From: UBA11475 sp045655805
Lineage (GTDB): Bacteria > Bacillota > Clostridia > Christensenellales > Borkfalkiaceae
Assembly (NCBI GenBank): GCA_045655805.1
Contig: JAZOPZ010000013.1
Location: 62,001 to 126,000, forward strand
DNA: 64,000 nucleotides
Reading direction: 5' to 3'
Shown: positions 41,349 through 50,648 of the stretch, in pieces
Position numbering within the stretch: position 1 is the stretch's first letter
How the letters are laid out: each line of letters begins with the position of its first letter
Translations under genes and position numbers: made by a program
The notes under the pieces: model-generated
Seen by the model: the letters and a program-made list of their open reading frames with translations, nothing else
Databases searched by the model: none
Told to the model about the DNA's origin: nothing

Positions 41349-43530
41349 ATGATTAATATTTTTAATGATTACATTAAAATTGATAGTAAAAACAATACTC
41401 TTTTGCTCGGTATTAGAAAAACTTATGATTTTTACGGTATAGATCCAACTTGGGCTGAAATTTTATATTACGGAACTAAAATTTCTGATGCAAACGATTA
41501 TTCTTGTTTTTATGAAAAGTTATGCTATATGGCAAGTTCTGACGATTCTATACACACTCGTCGTACGGTATCCTCTAACGGTGATGGTAATAATAGGGAA
41601 AGTTTATTAACGGTTTCTAAAAATAATATTTTCTCAAATAGATTTATGTTTGATAGCGTAAAAATGGTGGACGGATTTACTTCGCCACTTCCTACGGCTA
41701 GAAATAAAGGTGAAACTGTTTGTTTAACCTATATTGATGAAATTAGTAAAGTTACCTTAAATCAATATTACACCGTGTTTGAAGATAGCGACGTTATAGC
41801 AACTCATACTGAAGTCGTCAACACTACGGACGGCGATATTTTCGTTAAAAAATTAGGTTCTTTGCAACTTGATTTTATTGCGAATAAAGCAGAAATAGTT
41901 ACTTACGACGGTAGATGGTATAGGGAGCGTGATCGTCACGATAATACGCTTGTTTCAGGTAGATTTGAAATTGATTCAAAAACAGGCGTTTCTTCACCAA
42001 CTCATAATCCGTTCTTTATGACGAAAATCAACGGTGGCGTAATAGGTTACAATCTTATTTGGTCGGGCAACCATAAAGAAGTAGTTGAAATTTCACCTTA
42101 TAATCGTACTCGAGTAATTACGGGTATGAATGACTATGCTCTTGATTATAAAGTAAAAGCGGGTGATAAATTCGTTTCGCCTGAAGCAATTTTCGTTTAT
42201 GAAAAAACCGAAGACGATATTACTTTGCAAATGCATAAATTCTCGCTTAACCATATAGTTAATCCTGACTTCGCTTATAAAGAAAGACCTATACTTATTA
42301 ATAACTGGGAAGGCACTTACTTTGACTTTACGGGTGAAAAGATTTACGATATGGCTAAAAAAGCAAGCGAATGTGGTATCGAAATGCTCGTTTTAGACGA
42401 CGGTTGGTTTGGTGACCGTAACGACGATCGTCGCGCGCTTGGAGACTGGGTAGATAACGTGCAAAAAACCGGTGGCCTTAAAAATCTTGCTGATAAAATA
42501 CACTCGCTTGGAATGAAGTTCGGTCTTTGGGTTGAGCCTGAAATGATTTGTGCAGATAGCGATTTGTTCCGTAGTCATCCTGAATGGGCGCAAGCAATAC
42601 CGGGCACAAAACCTATTTCAAAAAGATGGCAACTTTGTATTGATATGGTTAACGACGAGGTTGTAAATTATCTTACCGACACTTTAATTAAAATTTTCAA
42701 AGAAGTTGGCGTCGACTACGTTAAGTGGGATCACAACCGTTTTATGAGTGATATATACTCTTCTAAACTTGAAAATCAAGGCGAATATTTCTACGATTAC
42801 TACGTAAAACAATCGGCAATGCTCGACAAAATCACCAAGGCTTGCCCGAACGTGTTATTTGAAAGTTGTTCTTCTGGTGGGTAGGTACGACCTCGGTATG
42901 CAATATTATATGCCACAAAACTGGGGTAGCGACTGCACTAACGCTCACGATAGATTGTATATTCAAGAAGGCACTTTGGTTGCATATCCACAATCAAGTA
43001 TGGGCGCGCACGTTGCGTCTTCTAGGCACAGTAATTGTAGTTTAGAAAGCCGTTTTAACGTCGCTGCTATGGGTGCTTTTGGGTATGAATTTGATATTAC
43101 AAAATCAACTAAAGCGGAACTTTCAATAATTAAAAAGCAAGTTGCTTACTATAAAAAACATAGAAAGTTATTGCAATTTGGTGATTATTATCGTTTGGGA
43201 GAAAGCGTACATAATTCAAAACAAAGTGGTTGGATGGTTGTTTCCCCTAAAAAGGACGAGGCTATGGCAGTTATTATAGACGAAACTCCTAACCACTTAA
43301 AAAATAAATTGTCTTATCAATTTAAGGGCCTTGAATCAAACACTTTATACAAGGTAACTTCTCGCCCACAATTTAATACTGACAAAGTTATTGAATTTAC
43401 TGCAATGGGCGATGCGTTAAACGGTGGATTTATCGACTTCGGTGATATTAGTAGAGGCGAAACGGATAGAAAAGAATTCCGTGATACGTTTGCAAGTAGA
43501 ATGTTGTACTTTAAAAAAATTAAAAAATAA
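41349..43530 (+). pseudogene. Alpha-galactosidase (GH36), frameshifted
   Basis: A GH36 enzyme of about 730 residues that hydrolyses alpha-1,6-galactosides such as raffinose and melibiose. The first frame (41349-42884) carries the N-terminal beta-sandwich and most of the barrel, with LVLDDGWFGDRNDD and the nucleophile motif VKWDHNR. It stops inside the CSSGGG motif. The second frame, open from at least 42859, continues with RYDLGMQYYMPQNWGSD, holding the acid/base Asp, to 43530. The expected run of G at 42878-42882 is two bases short. Either the gene is broken or the assembly lost two G. The two halves together give a full-length enzyme. Confidence 0.8.
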
Positions 43531-43541
43531 GGAAAAATTCA

Positions 43542-44258
43542 ATGTTAGAGATTAAAAATTTCTCAAAATCATACGTAGCGGGGATAAAGGCAGTAGATTG
43601 CTTAAATTTAACCGTTAACGACGGCGAAATTTACGGTTTTATAGGTCATAACGGCGCAGGTAAGTCAACGACGATTAAGTGTATAGTTGGGGCACTCGAC
43701 TTTACGGAGGGTGAAATTTTACTCGACGGTTTAAGTATAAAAACCGACGCCATTGCTTTTAAAAATAAAATTGCGTATATTGCAGATAACCCAGATATTT
43801 ACGATTTTATGACGGGCATCAAATATCTCAATTTTATTGCAGACGTTTTTGGTGTTTCAACCGAGGAGCGCACCGAACTTATTAAAAAATACGCAAGTGT
43901 TTTCGAACTTGAAGGCGCTTTAGGTGACGTTATATCTTCATATTCACACGGTATGCGTCAAAAACTTGCCGTTATATCGGCGCTTATCCATAAACCAAAA
44001 CTTTTAGTTTTAGACGAACCTTTCGTTGGGCTCGATCCAAAAGCAAGTCACACGCTAAAAACTATTATGCGTGAACTCACTTCAAACGGTACGATCATCT
44101 TCTTTTCTACCCACGTGTTAGAAGTGGCTGAAAAACTTTGCGATAGGGTTGCTATTATTAAAGACGGTAAACTAGTCGTTTGTGGTGATATGGAAGAAGT
44201 AACTGCTAATTCGTCGCTTGAATCGGTATTTTTATCTCTTGCCGAAAACGGAGATTAG
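43542..44258 (+). CDS. ABC transporter ATP-binding protein
   Basis: A 238-residue ABC ATPase. Walker A GHNGAGKST near residue 35, signature SYSHGMRQKLAV near 127, Walker B LLVLDEPFVGLD near 148 and the H-loop FFSTHVLE are complete. It begins 11 bp after the GH36 frame and overlaps no gene; the permease follows 2 bp later. The type resembles ABC-2 exporters for drugs, peptides or polymers; the cargo is unknown. Confidence 0.9.
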   Translation: MLEIKNFSKSYVAGIKAVDCLNLTVNDGEIYGFIGHNGAGKSTTIKCIVGALDFTEGEILLDGLSIKTDAIAFKNKIAYIADNPDIYDFMTGIKYLNFIADVFGVSTEERTELIKKYASVFELEGALGDVISSYSHGMRQKLAVISALIHKPKLLVLDEPFVGLDPKASHTLKTIMRELTSNGTIIFFSTHVLEVAEKLCDRVAIIKDGKLVVCGDMEEVTANSSLESVFLSLAENGD

Positions 44259-44260
44259 AA

Positions 44261-45814
44261 ATGGCAAACTTGTGGTTACTTTTAAAAATTCAAATATTAA
44301 GGCTTTTAACGGGTAAACCGAACTCTAAAAAAGCAAGTGGCGTAAGTCGTAAAAAAATAGGCACGGGCGCATTATTGTTTATAGTGCTTAGCGGTGTGTC
44401 GCTAAGTTACGCTTTTATGTACGCTGAAATCGCGTCTTTAACGGGGCAGTACTTTTTTATGTTCCAAGCGATGCTCGTAATGTATTTGATGTTTGCGGTA
44501 TTCTTTGGTATATACGACGCGGTAAGTTCTTTGTTCGGCTATAAAGATTACGATTTTTTAGCGTCGCTACCTATTAAAAAGTTTACGATAGTAGTTTCAA
44601 AACTTTTATATACTTTTTTATTAGATTTATTTATCGCAATTATCATCTTTATACCTACGGCAATTGTTTACGGCTTAAAGGTTAAAGTTACGGCAACTTT
44701 TTATTTAAATCTAGCGTATAATTGCTTGTTTATACCGTTTATTCCACTTGCGTTTACTTTGCTTATCGGTATAGGTATAAAACTTATATTTTCCGGCATT
44801 AAAAGAAAGTCTTTGTTTGAAACGGTCTTTTCAATGGCGTTAGCGCTTGGTTTTATATTGTTCTTTTCTTTTGGTGAAGACAATATTTCAATCTATACTT
44901 TCGTTGAAAAAATCCCCGTAATAAATTGGTTTTTAAAGGGGCTTGATAACTTTGGTTATTCGCTGGCGTTTTCGGGCGTATCGCTCGCTTTAGGGGCGGG
45001 CGTGAGTTTGATCGTGGCGCTCAATTACTCAAGGCTACACACCCTTTTAACCCGTCAAAAGACTAGTGGGAATTATAAGGTTAAAACAGTAAAGCAAAAA
45101 GGATTGGGTTATACTTTAGTTAAAAAGGAATACTCAACGCTTTTAGGCATACCTGTATACGCTACTAACATTTTATTTGGACCGATTTTAGGAATTGCGC
45201 TAGCAATAGTTTTAGTGGTGTTGCTAAGAGTCAATATTCCTATTGAAGAATTAAAACTAGTGGCTGAAGTTTTTGCTCCGTATATTTTACCGGTGTTGAT
45301 ACTTATCGGAGGCATAGCGACGATGAGCGCTCCGTCGGTTTCTTTGGAAGGTAAAAACTTTGGGTTATTAAAAACTTTGCCGATTTCTTCTAAAAAAATA
45401 ATTTTGTCAAAATACCTTGCGAGTTTTATCGTAAGTGCAAGTAATATAGTTTTACCTGCCGTGATAGCGGTGATAGGTGTCGCCGTCCCTGTTTGGTATG
45501 CTTTACTTATAGTGGTTGGTTCTATACTCGGTGCGGTTGCTACAAACGCAATTGCAATGACGCTAGGTATAAAATTTGCTAAATTTGATTGGACTAACCC
45601 AGCATATCCCGTAAAACAAAGTGCGGCAATGGGTTTATCAATGCTTGCGAATATGCTTTTTGCAGGGGTAACGGCATTGCTTGCTTGGCTTATGTTTAGC
45701 AAATTAACGATAGCGTGGGCAATGTACTCGGTAAGCGTATTCGTTGCGCTCGTAGCCGTCTCGTCGGTACTCTTGTTGACGAATTACGGCGTTAAAAAAT
45801 TTGAAAGATTATAA
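44261..45814 (+). CDS. ABC-2-type exporter permease
   Basis: A 517-residue protein with about 12 hydrophobic segments in two groups, separated by a loop near residues 255-290 (YSRLHTLLTRQKTSGNYKVK). It partners the ATPase at 43542. Large single-chain permeases of this kind occur with ABC-2 exporters in Firmicutes; no substrate can be given. A terminator at 45813-45840 follows. Confidence 0.85.
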   Translation: MANLWLLLKIQILRLLTGKPNSKKASGVSRKKIGTGALLFIVLSGVSLSYAFMYAEIASLTGQYFFMFQAMLVMYLMFAVFFGIYDAVSSLFGYKDYDFLASLPIKKFTIVVSKLLYTFLLDLFIAIIIFIPTAIVYGLKVKVTATFYLNLAYNCLFIPFIPLAFTLLIGIGIKLIFSGIKRKSLFETVFSMALALGFILFFSFGEDNISIYTFVEKIPVINWFLKGLDNFGYSLAFSGVSLALGAGVSLIVALNYSRLHTLLTRQKTSGNYKVKTVKQKGLGYTLVKKEYSTLLGIPVYATNILFGPILGIALAIVLVVLLRVNIPIEELKLVAEVFAPYILPVLILIGGIATMSAPSVSLEGKNFGLLKTLPISSKKIILSKYLASFIVSASNIVLPAVIAVIGVAVPVWYALLIVVGSILGAVATNAIAMTLGIKFAKFDWTNPAYPVKQSAAMGLSMLANMLFAGVTALLAWLMFSKLTIAWAMYSVSVFVALVAVSSVLLLTNYGVKKFERL

Positions 45815-45840
45815 AAAAAGGACCGTCTGGTCCTTTTTAT
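45813..45840. terminator. Terminator between convergent genes
   Basis: AAAAGGACC-gtct-GGTCCTTTTT, with A-run and T-run so it can act on both strands. Confidence 0.88.
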
Positions 45841-46704
45841 TTATTTTATAAAAGTACTCGGTGGTTTGCCGTATTCTTTTTTGAACGCCCTTGTAAAATT
45901 GAAAGGGGAATTGTAATGTAAAGTTTCGGCAACGTCGTTGACGCTTGCGCCACCTATCAGCGCCGTTTTTGCGTAAGACATACGCTTTTCGTTTAGATAG
46001 TTGCTTAAATTTCTACCGTAAAGATTTTTGAAAAGTTTACATAAATAGCCGTAAGAATAGCCAAATTCTTCCGTCAACTCGTTTAAAGAATAGATGCTTA
46101 AAAAGTTTTTGTCAATGTAATGTATAAGGTCGGGCAAAAGGTCTTTTTTATCGTAAAATTTGTTTTTAGAAACTCTTTCGCCACGGGCTAAATTGATTAA
46201 AATTTCACTTATAAGCGCATCAAGTTGAATATTTTTAAATGGTAAATCTTCTGCTATAAACTCGCTTAATATAGTCGTCATTTGCGCGCTAATATTTAGT
46301 TTAGTTTTGTGTGACGAAGTGTTTTGGTATTTCTCTTTTAATAATTTTAAGATATTTTGGTTGGTATCTTTAAAATTTATAGCAAGAGTTTGAAATCTCG
46401 TTCCGTTATTGCTTTTTACGATATGTTTTTCATCTCTAAAAGAAAGATAAACTTCGCCTTTTTCTACCTTTTCAAATACGCCGTTCGCAAATGATAGCAA
46501 ACTACCGTATAAAACGATAGTAAGTTCAAGGTCGCAATACTGCGTGTGCTCGCTACCACTAAAATCGGTAAGGTAATAAGAATCCGCCGTTTGTAACAAA
46601 TAATAGTTTTGCGTTTCGATAGGAGATAAAAGCCTACCGCTTTGATAGTCTAAAAAATCGTTTCTAAAAATTACGGATTTGCCGTCGGATAATTTGGTCT
46701 TCAT
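45841..46704 (-). CDS. AraC-family regulator (divergent from nanE)
   Basis: A 287-residue protein with an N-terminal cupin-like domain and a C-terminal AraC double HTH (YSLNELTEEFGYSYGYLCKL and VNDVAETLHYNSPFNFTRAF). It reads divergently from nanE, and a perfect 13-bp inverted repeat lies in the shared region, so it probably controls amino-sugar use (inference). The -10 box ends 6 bases before ATG with no Shine-Dalgarno: probably leaderless. Confidence 0.86.
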   Translation of the reverse strand: MKTKLSDGKSVIFRNDFLDYQSGRLLSPIETQNYYLLQTADSYYLTDFSGSEHTQYCDLELTIVLYGSLLSFANGVFEKVEKGEVYLSFRDEKHIVKSNNGTRFQTLAINFKDTNQNILKLLKEKYQNTSSHKTKLNISAQMTTILSEFIAEDLPFKNIQLDALISEILINLARGERVSKNKFYDKKDLLPDLIHYIDKNFLSIYSLNELTEEFGYSYGYLCKLFKNLYGRNLSNYLNEKRMSYAKTALIGGASVNDVAETLHYNSPFNFTRAFKKEYGKPPSTFIK

Positions 46705-46710
46705 ACTACA

Positions 46711-46739
46711 ATTATAAAACGAGTTATTTATAATGTCAA
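46711..46739 (-). promoter_or_regulatory. Promoter of the AraC gene at 46704
   Basis: Minus strand TTGACA (46739-46734), 17 bp, TATAAT (46716-46711). Confidence 0.78.
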
Positions 46740-46744
46740 TAATT

Positions 46745-46807
46745 AAACGACAAAAAATGATAGGTAACAGTATAATTTGTGATATTGTAAAAACTTTTTT
46801 GTCGTTT
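46745..46807. promoter_or_regulatory. Inverted-repeat operator in the AraC/nanE region
   Basis: AAACGACAAAAAA (46745-46757) and TTTTTTGTCGTTT (46795-46807) are perfect 13-bp inverted repeats 37 bp apart. The right arm overlaps the spacer of the nanE promoter (TTGTAA 46785-46790, TATAAT 46808-46813), suiting an AraC dimer that loops the DNA. Confidence 0.65.
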
Positions 46808-46846
46808 TATAATAAAGAAAAAAGTTCAGTCTGTTAAGGAGATATT

Positions 46847-47537
46847 ATGAAAGATTGGATAGTAGTATATAAACAAATTAAAAGGTGGTTTAGTAGTATC
46901 TTGTCAAGGTTTGCCTGAAGAACCTATGCACGGCTCTATAACTATGCAAAAGTTTGCAGTTTCAGCAATGCAAGGTGGAGCAGTGGGGATTAGAGCAAAT
47001 ACTGTTGAAGATATTTCGGAAATTAAAAAGAAAGTTTCCGCCCCCGTTATAGGCATAATAAAGCGAGTTTTTGACGGTAGTGAAGTCTATATTACGCCAA
47101 CGCTTGAAGAAGTAAAAGCGCTTATAGAAGTCGGTGCAGAAATTATAGCGATAGACGGCACTATGCGTGCTCGCCCAAACGGTGAAAAGTTGGAAGATTT
47201 AGTAGCATATATCAAAAAGGAAAGCCCAAACACTTTAATTATGGCAGATATCGCTACTTTTGACGAGGCTGTCAACGCCAAAAAGTTAGGATTTGACCTT
47301 ATAGGTACTACCTTGCATGGTTACACGGCAGAAACAAAAGGGATAAAATTACCTGACTATAAGTTTATTAAAACTCTCGTTAAAAAACTAAACGCTAAAA
47401 TCGTAGCAGAGGGTGGTATTTCTACACCGAAGGAACTTAAAAAGGCGCTTAAATGTGGTGCTTGTTTTGCTGTCGTTGGTGGAGCAATTACTAGACCACA
47501 AAATATAACGAAAACTTTTGTTTCGGCGATAAAATAA
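46847..47537 (+). pseudogene. nanE: N-acetylmannosamine-6-phosphate 2-epimerase, frameshifted near start
   Basis: A NanE (about 228 residues) that converts ManNAc-6-P to GlcNAc-6-P in sialic acid use. ATG 46847 has AAGGAGA in front and starts MKDWIVVYKQIK. The family sequence GGLVVSCQGLPEEPMHGS follows only after a shift in the A-run near 46880, where one base is extra. From there to 47537 the frame is normal (TPTLEEV, EIIAIDGTMRARPNG, AEGGISTP). Either the gene is inactive, or the A-run is misread, or slippage restores the frame. No other nan genes are near. Confidence 0.8.
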
Positions 47538-47548
47538 AATGATAGACG

Positions 47549-47579
47549 AAAAAAGCACGCTTTTTAGCGTGCTTTTTTT
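47549..47579 (+). terminator. Terminator of nanE
   Basis: AAAAAAGCACGC-tttttа-like loop-GCGTGCTTTTTTT, strong hairpin. Confidence 0.88.
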
Positions 47580-47761
47580 GCTTAATAAATTTTAGTTGTA
47601 TTTTTTCTTTTTGACGAACAGTATTGAGCAAACCGCTTTTTGAATAATCTCTTTTGAACCTATAATAGATAGACCTTAATTTTAACTGAAATAGTCGTCG
47701 TTTTCGTCATTTTTTGGCAAGTTCAGCATAAAGTATATTATCACTTTTTGGGGGATTTGGT

Positions 47762-48016
47762 TTGGATTATTTAAGCGATAGGGTATTAAAAGAGGCAGAA
47801 TATATAGTTTCAACGGGTAGTACCGTACGGGCAACGGCAAAGGTTTTTGGGGTTAGTAAGTCTACCGTGCATAAAGACGTTTCCGAAAGACTTGCCAAAA
47901 AAGATGCTTTTTTGTATGAAGAAGTCAAAAAAATTTTAGAGTTTAACTTGTCTGAAAGGCATATTCGTGGTGGTATCGCCACTAAATTAAAGTATGAAAA
48001 TAAAAATAAATCTTGA
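47762..48016 (+). CDS. spoIIID: Sporulation transcription regulator SpoIIID
   Basis: An 84-residue DNA-binding protein of the mother cell during sporulation. Pattern: AEYIVSTGSTVRATAKVFGVSKSTVHKDV, an HTH nearly identical to the family, and RHIRGGIATKLKY in the C-terminal basic part. It starts with TTG at 47762 after GGGGGA. It shows that the organism, or its recent ancestor, forms endospores. A sigma-E type promoter is expected upstream, but I cannot pick one with confidence. Confidence 0.93.
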   Translation: MDYLSDRVLKEAEYIVSTGSTVRATAKVFGVSKSTVHKDVSERLAKKDAFLYEEVKKILEFNLSERHIRGGIATKLKYENKNKS

Positions 48017-48041
48017 TTTTACGCTTGCTATAGTGTAAAAT
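48013..48041 (+). promoter_or_regulatory. Promoter of the hexapeptide-repeat gene
   Basis: TTGATT (48013-48018), 17 bp, TAAAAT (48036-48041). Confidence 0.65.
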
Positions 48042-48054
48042 AAAAAGGTAGCGT

Positions 48055-48723
48055 ATGAATGAAAATTCTTTTTGGGATTATTCCCACTCGCTCGTGGGTG
48101 AAAAACTTAAAACTTTTTCATTGCCACATCTTATATTGCCAAAGATAAGCGAAATTCTTAAGGAACTTTCAACCACGCTAAACAGCGATTATATCCAAGT
48201 TTTAGATGGTATTTTTGTTCACAAAACCGCAAAAATTTCAAAAAATGCCTATATATTCGCGCCGTGCGTTATCGGGGCTGAAACGGAAGTTCGCCCCTCG
48301 GCGTATATTCGTGGTAACGCCATTATTGGGGATAATTGTGTAATAGGCAATTCGTGTGAAGTTAAAAACGCAATAATTTTCGACGGCGCGCAAATACCAC
48401 ACTTTAACTACGTTGGCGATAGCGTTTTGGGATATAAGTCCCACCTTGGTGCAGGAGTTATACTTTCAAACGTAAAGTCTGACAAAACGCCCGTTAGGTA
48501 CTGTTTTAACGGTAAAGTCGTTCAAACTGACCTTAAAAAAGTCGGCTCATTTTTGGGTGATGGGGCTGAAATTGGCTCAAATTCCGTCCTTAATCCAGGG
48601 ACGGTAATAGGCAAAAACGCTACGGTTTACCCACTTTCTTCAGTCCGTGGCGAAGTTTTATCAAATCATATTTACAAAGACGGAAAAAATATAATAAAAA
48701 AGTATGAACAAAAGTCAAATTAA
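48055..48723 (+). CDS. Left-handed beta-helix sugar-nucleotide/acyl transferase-like protein
   Basis: A 222-residue hexapeptide-repeat protein, like the C-terminal part of GlmU. The repeats (AKISKNAYIFAPCVIGAETEV and later AEIGSNSVLNPGTVIGKNAT) form a left-handed beta helix. No nucleotidyltransferase (Rossmann) domain is seen, so on its own it would be an acyltransferase-like or structural protein. Its end overlaps the next gene by 20 bp, pointing to coupled synthesis of a surface polysaccharide. Confidence 0.8.
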   Translation: MNENSFWDYSHSLVGEKLKTFSLPHLILPKISEILKELSTTLNSDYIQVLDGIFVHKTAKISKNAYIFAPCVIGAETEVRPSAYIRGNAIIGDNCVIGNSCEVKNAIIFDGAQIPHFNYVGDSVLGYKSHLGAGVILSNVKSDKTPVRYCFNGKVVQTDLKKVGSFLGDGAEIGSNSVLNPGTVIGKNATVYPLSSVRGEVLSNHIYKDGKNIIKKYEQKSN

Positions 48724-49771
48724 AAATTTACTATTAAATAGAGAAGAACTGTCTACGCTTACAGAACTTGACACTCTTTATCTAAAAGATAAAACAGTTA
48801 TGGTTACCGGTGGTGGTGGAAGTATCGGTAGTGAACTTTCAAGGTTAATTTCAACGCTCGGCGTCAAAAAATTGATAATTTTAGACAATAACGAAAACGG
48901 CGCTTACGAACTTTATCGTCAAATAGAAAGCGCTAAAAACTGTGCGTTAACCGTCGTTGAAATTGCTGATATTACCGATAAACGCAAATTAAAACTGCTA
49001 TTTAAAAAGCACCGACCACAAATAGTTTTCAACGCGTCGGCGCATAAGCACGTGCCACTTATGGAAGACGCCCCTGAAGAGGCTGTCAAAACCAACGTTT
49101 ACGGCACTTTAAATTTAGTTAAATTGTCGGACAAGTTTGGGGTAGAAGTTTTCGTTCAAATTTCTACGGACAAAGCCGTTAACCCTACTAGTGTGATGGG
49201 GGCTACTAAACTTTTATGCGAAAAAATAATTCGCGTTTACGCAAAAAAATCCAAGGTAAAATTTACTGCCGTAAGGTTTGGTAACGTGCTAGGTTCAAAC
49301 GGCTCGGTAATCCCTATTTTTGAAAAACAAATCGAAAACGGTGGGCCTATAACTTTAACGGACAAGCGTGCCGTAAGGTATTTTATGACGGTTGACGAGG
49401 CTGTTTCTCTTCTCGTAATGGCAGGCTCGCTTTGCTGTGGTGGTGAAATTTTCGTTCTTGATATGGGTGAGCAAGTTAAAATTTACGACCTTGCCAAAAA
49501 AATGATTGAACTTTCTGGCAAAGATATTAAAATCATTGAAACAGGCTTAAGAAGTGGTGAAAAACTTTATGAAGAAACTTTCTACTCGCAAGAAGACCTC
49601 ACCAAAACAAATCACGGCAAAATAAATATTTTAAAACTTGAAAAGAAAGACGGCTTGTTTTTTATGGCGCAAGTTTATCGCTTAACAAAAATGGCAAAAC
49701 GTAATAGCAAAAGCGTAAAAAAATATCTTGCAAAAATTTTGACGGAATACAACCGTGGTCAACTTTCGTGA
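48704..49771 (+). CDS. UDP-sugar 4,6-dehydratase-like polysaccharide protein
   Basis: A 355-residue short-chain dehydrogenase/reductase of the CapD/FlaA1/PseB kind. It has the NAD(P) motif TGGGGSIGSEL near residue 36, DITD, the catalytic-type motif STDKAVNPTSVMGATK (with Lys in place of the Tyr of classic enzymes, as in this group) and LRSGEKLYEE. It has no N-terminal membrane domain, unlike full CapD. It probably acts on UDP-GlcNAc for glycan synthesis. It overlaps the preceding gene. Confidence 0.85.
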   Translation: MNKSQIKNLLLNREELSTLTELDTLYLKDKTVMVTGGGGSIGSELSRLISTLGVKKLIILDNNENGAYELYRQIESAKNCALTVVEIADITDKRKLKLLFKKHRPQIVFNASAHKHVPLMEDAPEEAVKTNVYGTLNLVKLSDKFGVEVFVQISTDKAVNPTSVMGATKLLCEKIIRVYAKKSKVKFTAVRFGNVLGSNGSVIPIFEKQIENGGPITLTDKRAVRYFMTVDEAVSLLVMAGSLCCGGEIFVLDMGEQVKIYDLAKKMIELSGKDIKIIETGLRSGEKLYEETFYSQEDLTKTNHGKINILKLEKKDGLFFMAQVYRLTKMAKRNSKSVKKYLAKILTEYNRGQLS

Positions 49772-49795
49772 TACCGTTTTAACTAAAAGACAACC

Positions 49796-49822
49796 AAAAA
49801 GGCTCCTTTCGGAGCCTTTTTA
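49796..49822. terminator. Terminator between convergent genes
   Basis: AAAAAGGCTCC-tttc-GGAGCCTTTTT, usable on both strands. Confidence 0.9.
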
Positions 49823-50647
49823 TATAAATTTTATTACTCTTAAGTTAGAAATGTCAGTTGCTACTTGTACTAAATTATCAGTCGTGTTGTCTATGTAATT
49901 ACGGTGTACGTGACCACATAAAATATATTTTATCAATTTTTGACTTTTAATATATTCGCAAGTTTTTAGCGTAATATCGGTTGACGTTTGCGCTCTTTTT
50001 CTATATTCAGGGTAGGTGTCAGTTAATTCTTTCGGTGCGCCCGTCAAGTAAGAGCACTCGTTATTCTTCATAATATCTTTAGCAAAATTTTCGCTAAAAA
50101 TAGGATTATGCATAACTAACACGATAGGTTTGCCTTGTTTTACTACTTCTTTTAACCCGTCCAGTTGTTCTTTGTCAAATTGATAGTAACTGTTGTCAAT
50201 CGCTACGAAGTTTACGCCACCGATATCTCTTACTGCAAAGCGTATATCGTTTTTAAAACACGCTTGAACTTTTGCTAAACTAATGTTACGATAGTCGGCA
50301 TCTTCAAGTGGAACTTCACCAACGTATAAACTAAACTCGTGGTTGCCTGCCGCGATAAACAAGTCGTTAGCATCGGAAAATTCTTTAGCGACTTCTAAAT
50401 TTTTTTGCGAAACGAAGTCTATTAAATCGCCCGTGTAAATTATAGGACAACCGTACTTTTTGGCTTGTTCACTCATAACGACTAAATCGTCGTTAGCGTT
50501 AGGGAAGTATTCCGAGCGTTTGTTAGCAAGGTCAACTTTTCTTTGCCCGTCACGCATATCGGCAAGTGTTAAGTGTGTGTCGCTCGCGTGCAATATCATA
50601 AAAGATTTATCTAAACCTATATTAAATTCGTTATAGATAATTTTCAT
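49820..50647 (-). CDS. Calcineurin-like metallophosphoesterase behind serA
   Basis: A 275-residue metallophosphoesterase. All blocks are present: ASDTHLT, YTGDLIDF, GNHEFSL, VMHNPIF and CGHVHRN, giving the two-metal site. Substrate unknown. It starts one base after the serA stop and is cotranscribed with serC and serA, where a phosphoserine phosphatase (SerB) is otherwise missing; a role in that step is a guess. No signal peptide. Confidence 0.85.
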   Translation of the reverse strand: MKIIYNEFNIGLDKSFMILHASDTHLTLADMRDGQRKVDLANKRSEYFPNANDDLVVMSEQAKKYGCPIIYTGDLIDFVSQKNLEVAKEFSDANDLFIAAGNHEFSLYVGEVPLEDADYRNISLAKVQACFKNDIRFAVRDIGGVNFVAIDNSYYQFDKEQLDGLKEVVKQGKPIVLVMHNPIFSENFAKDIMKNNECSYLTGAPKELTDTYPEYRKRAQTSTDITLKTCEYIKSQKLIKYILCGHVHRNYIDNTTDNLVQVATDISNLRVIKFI

Positions 50648-50648
50648 A

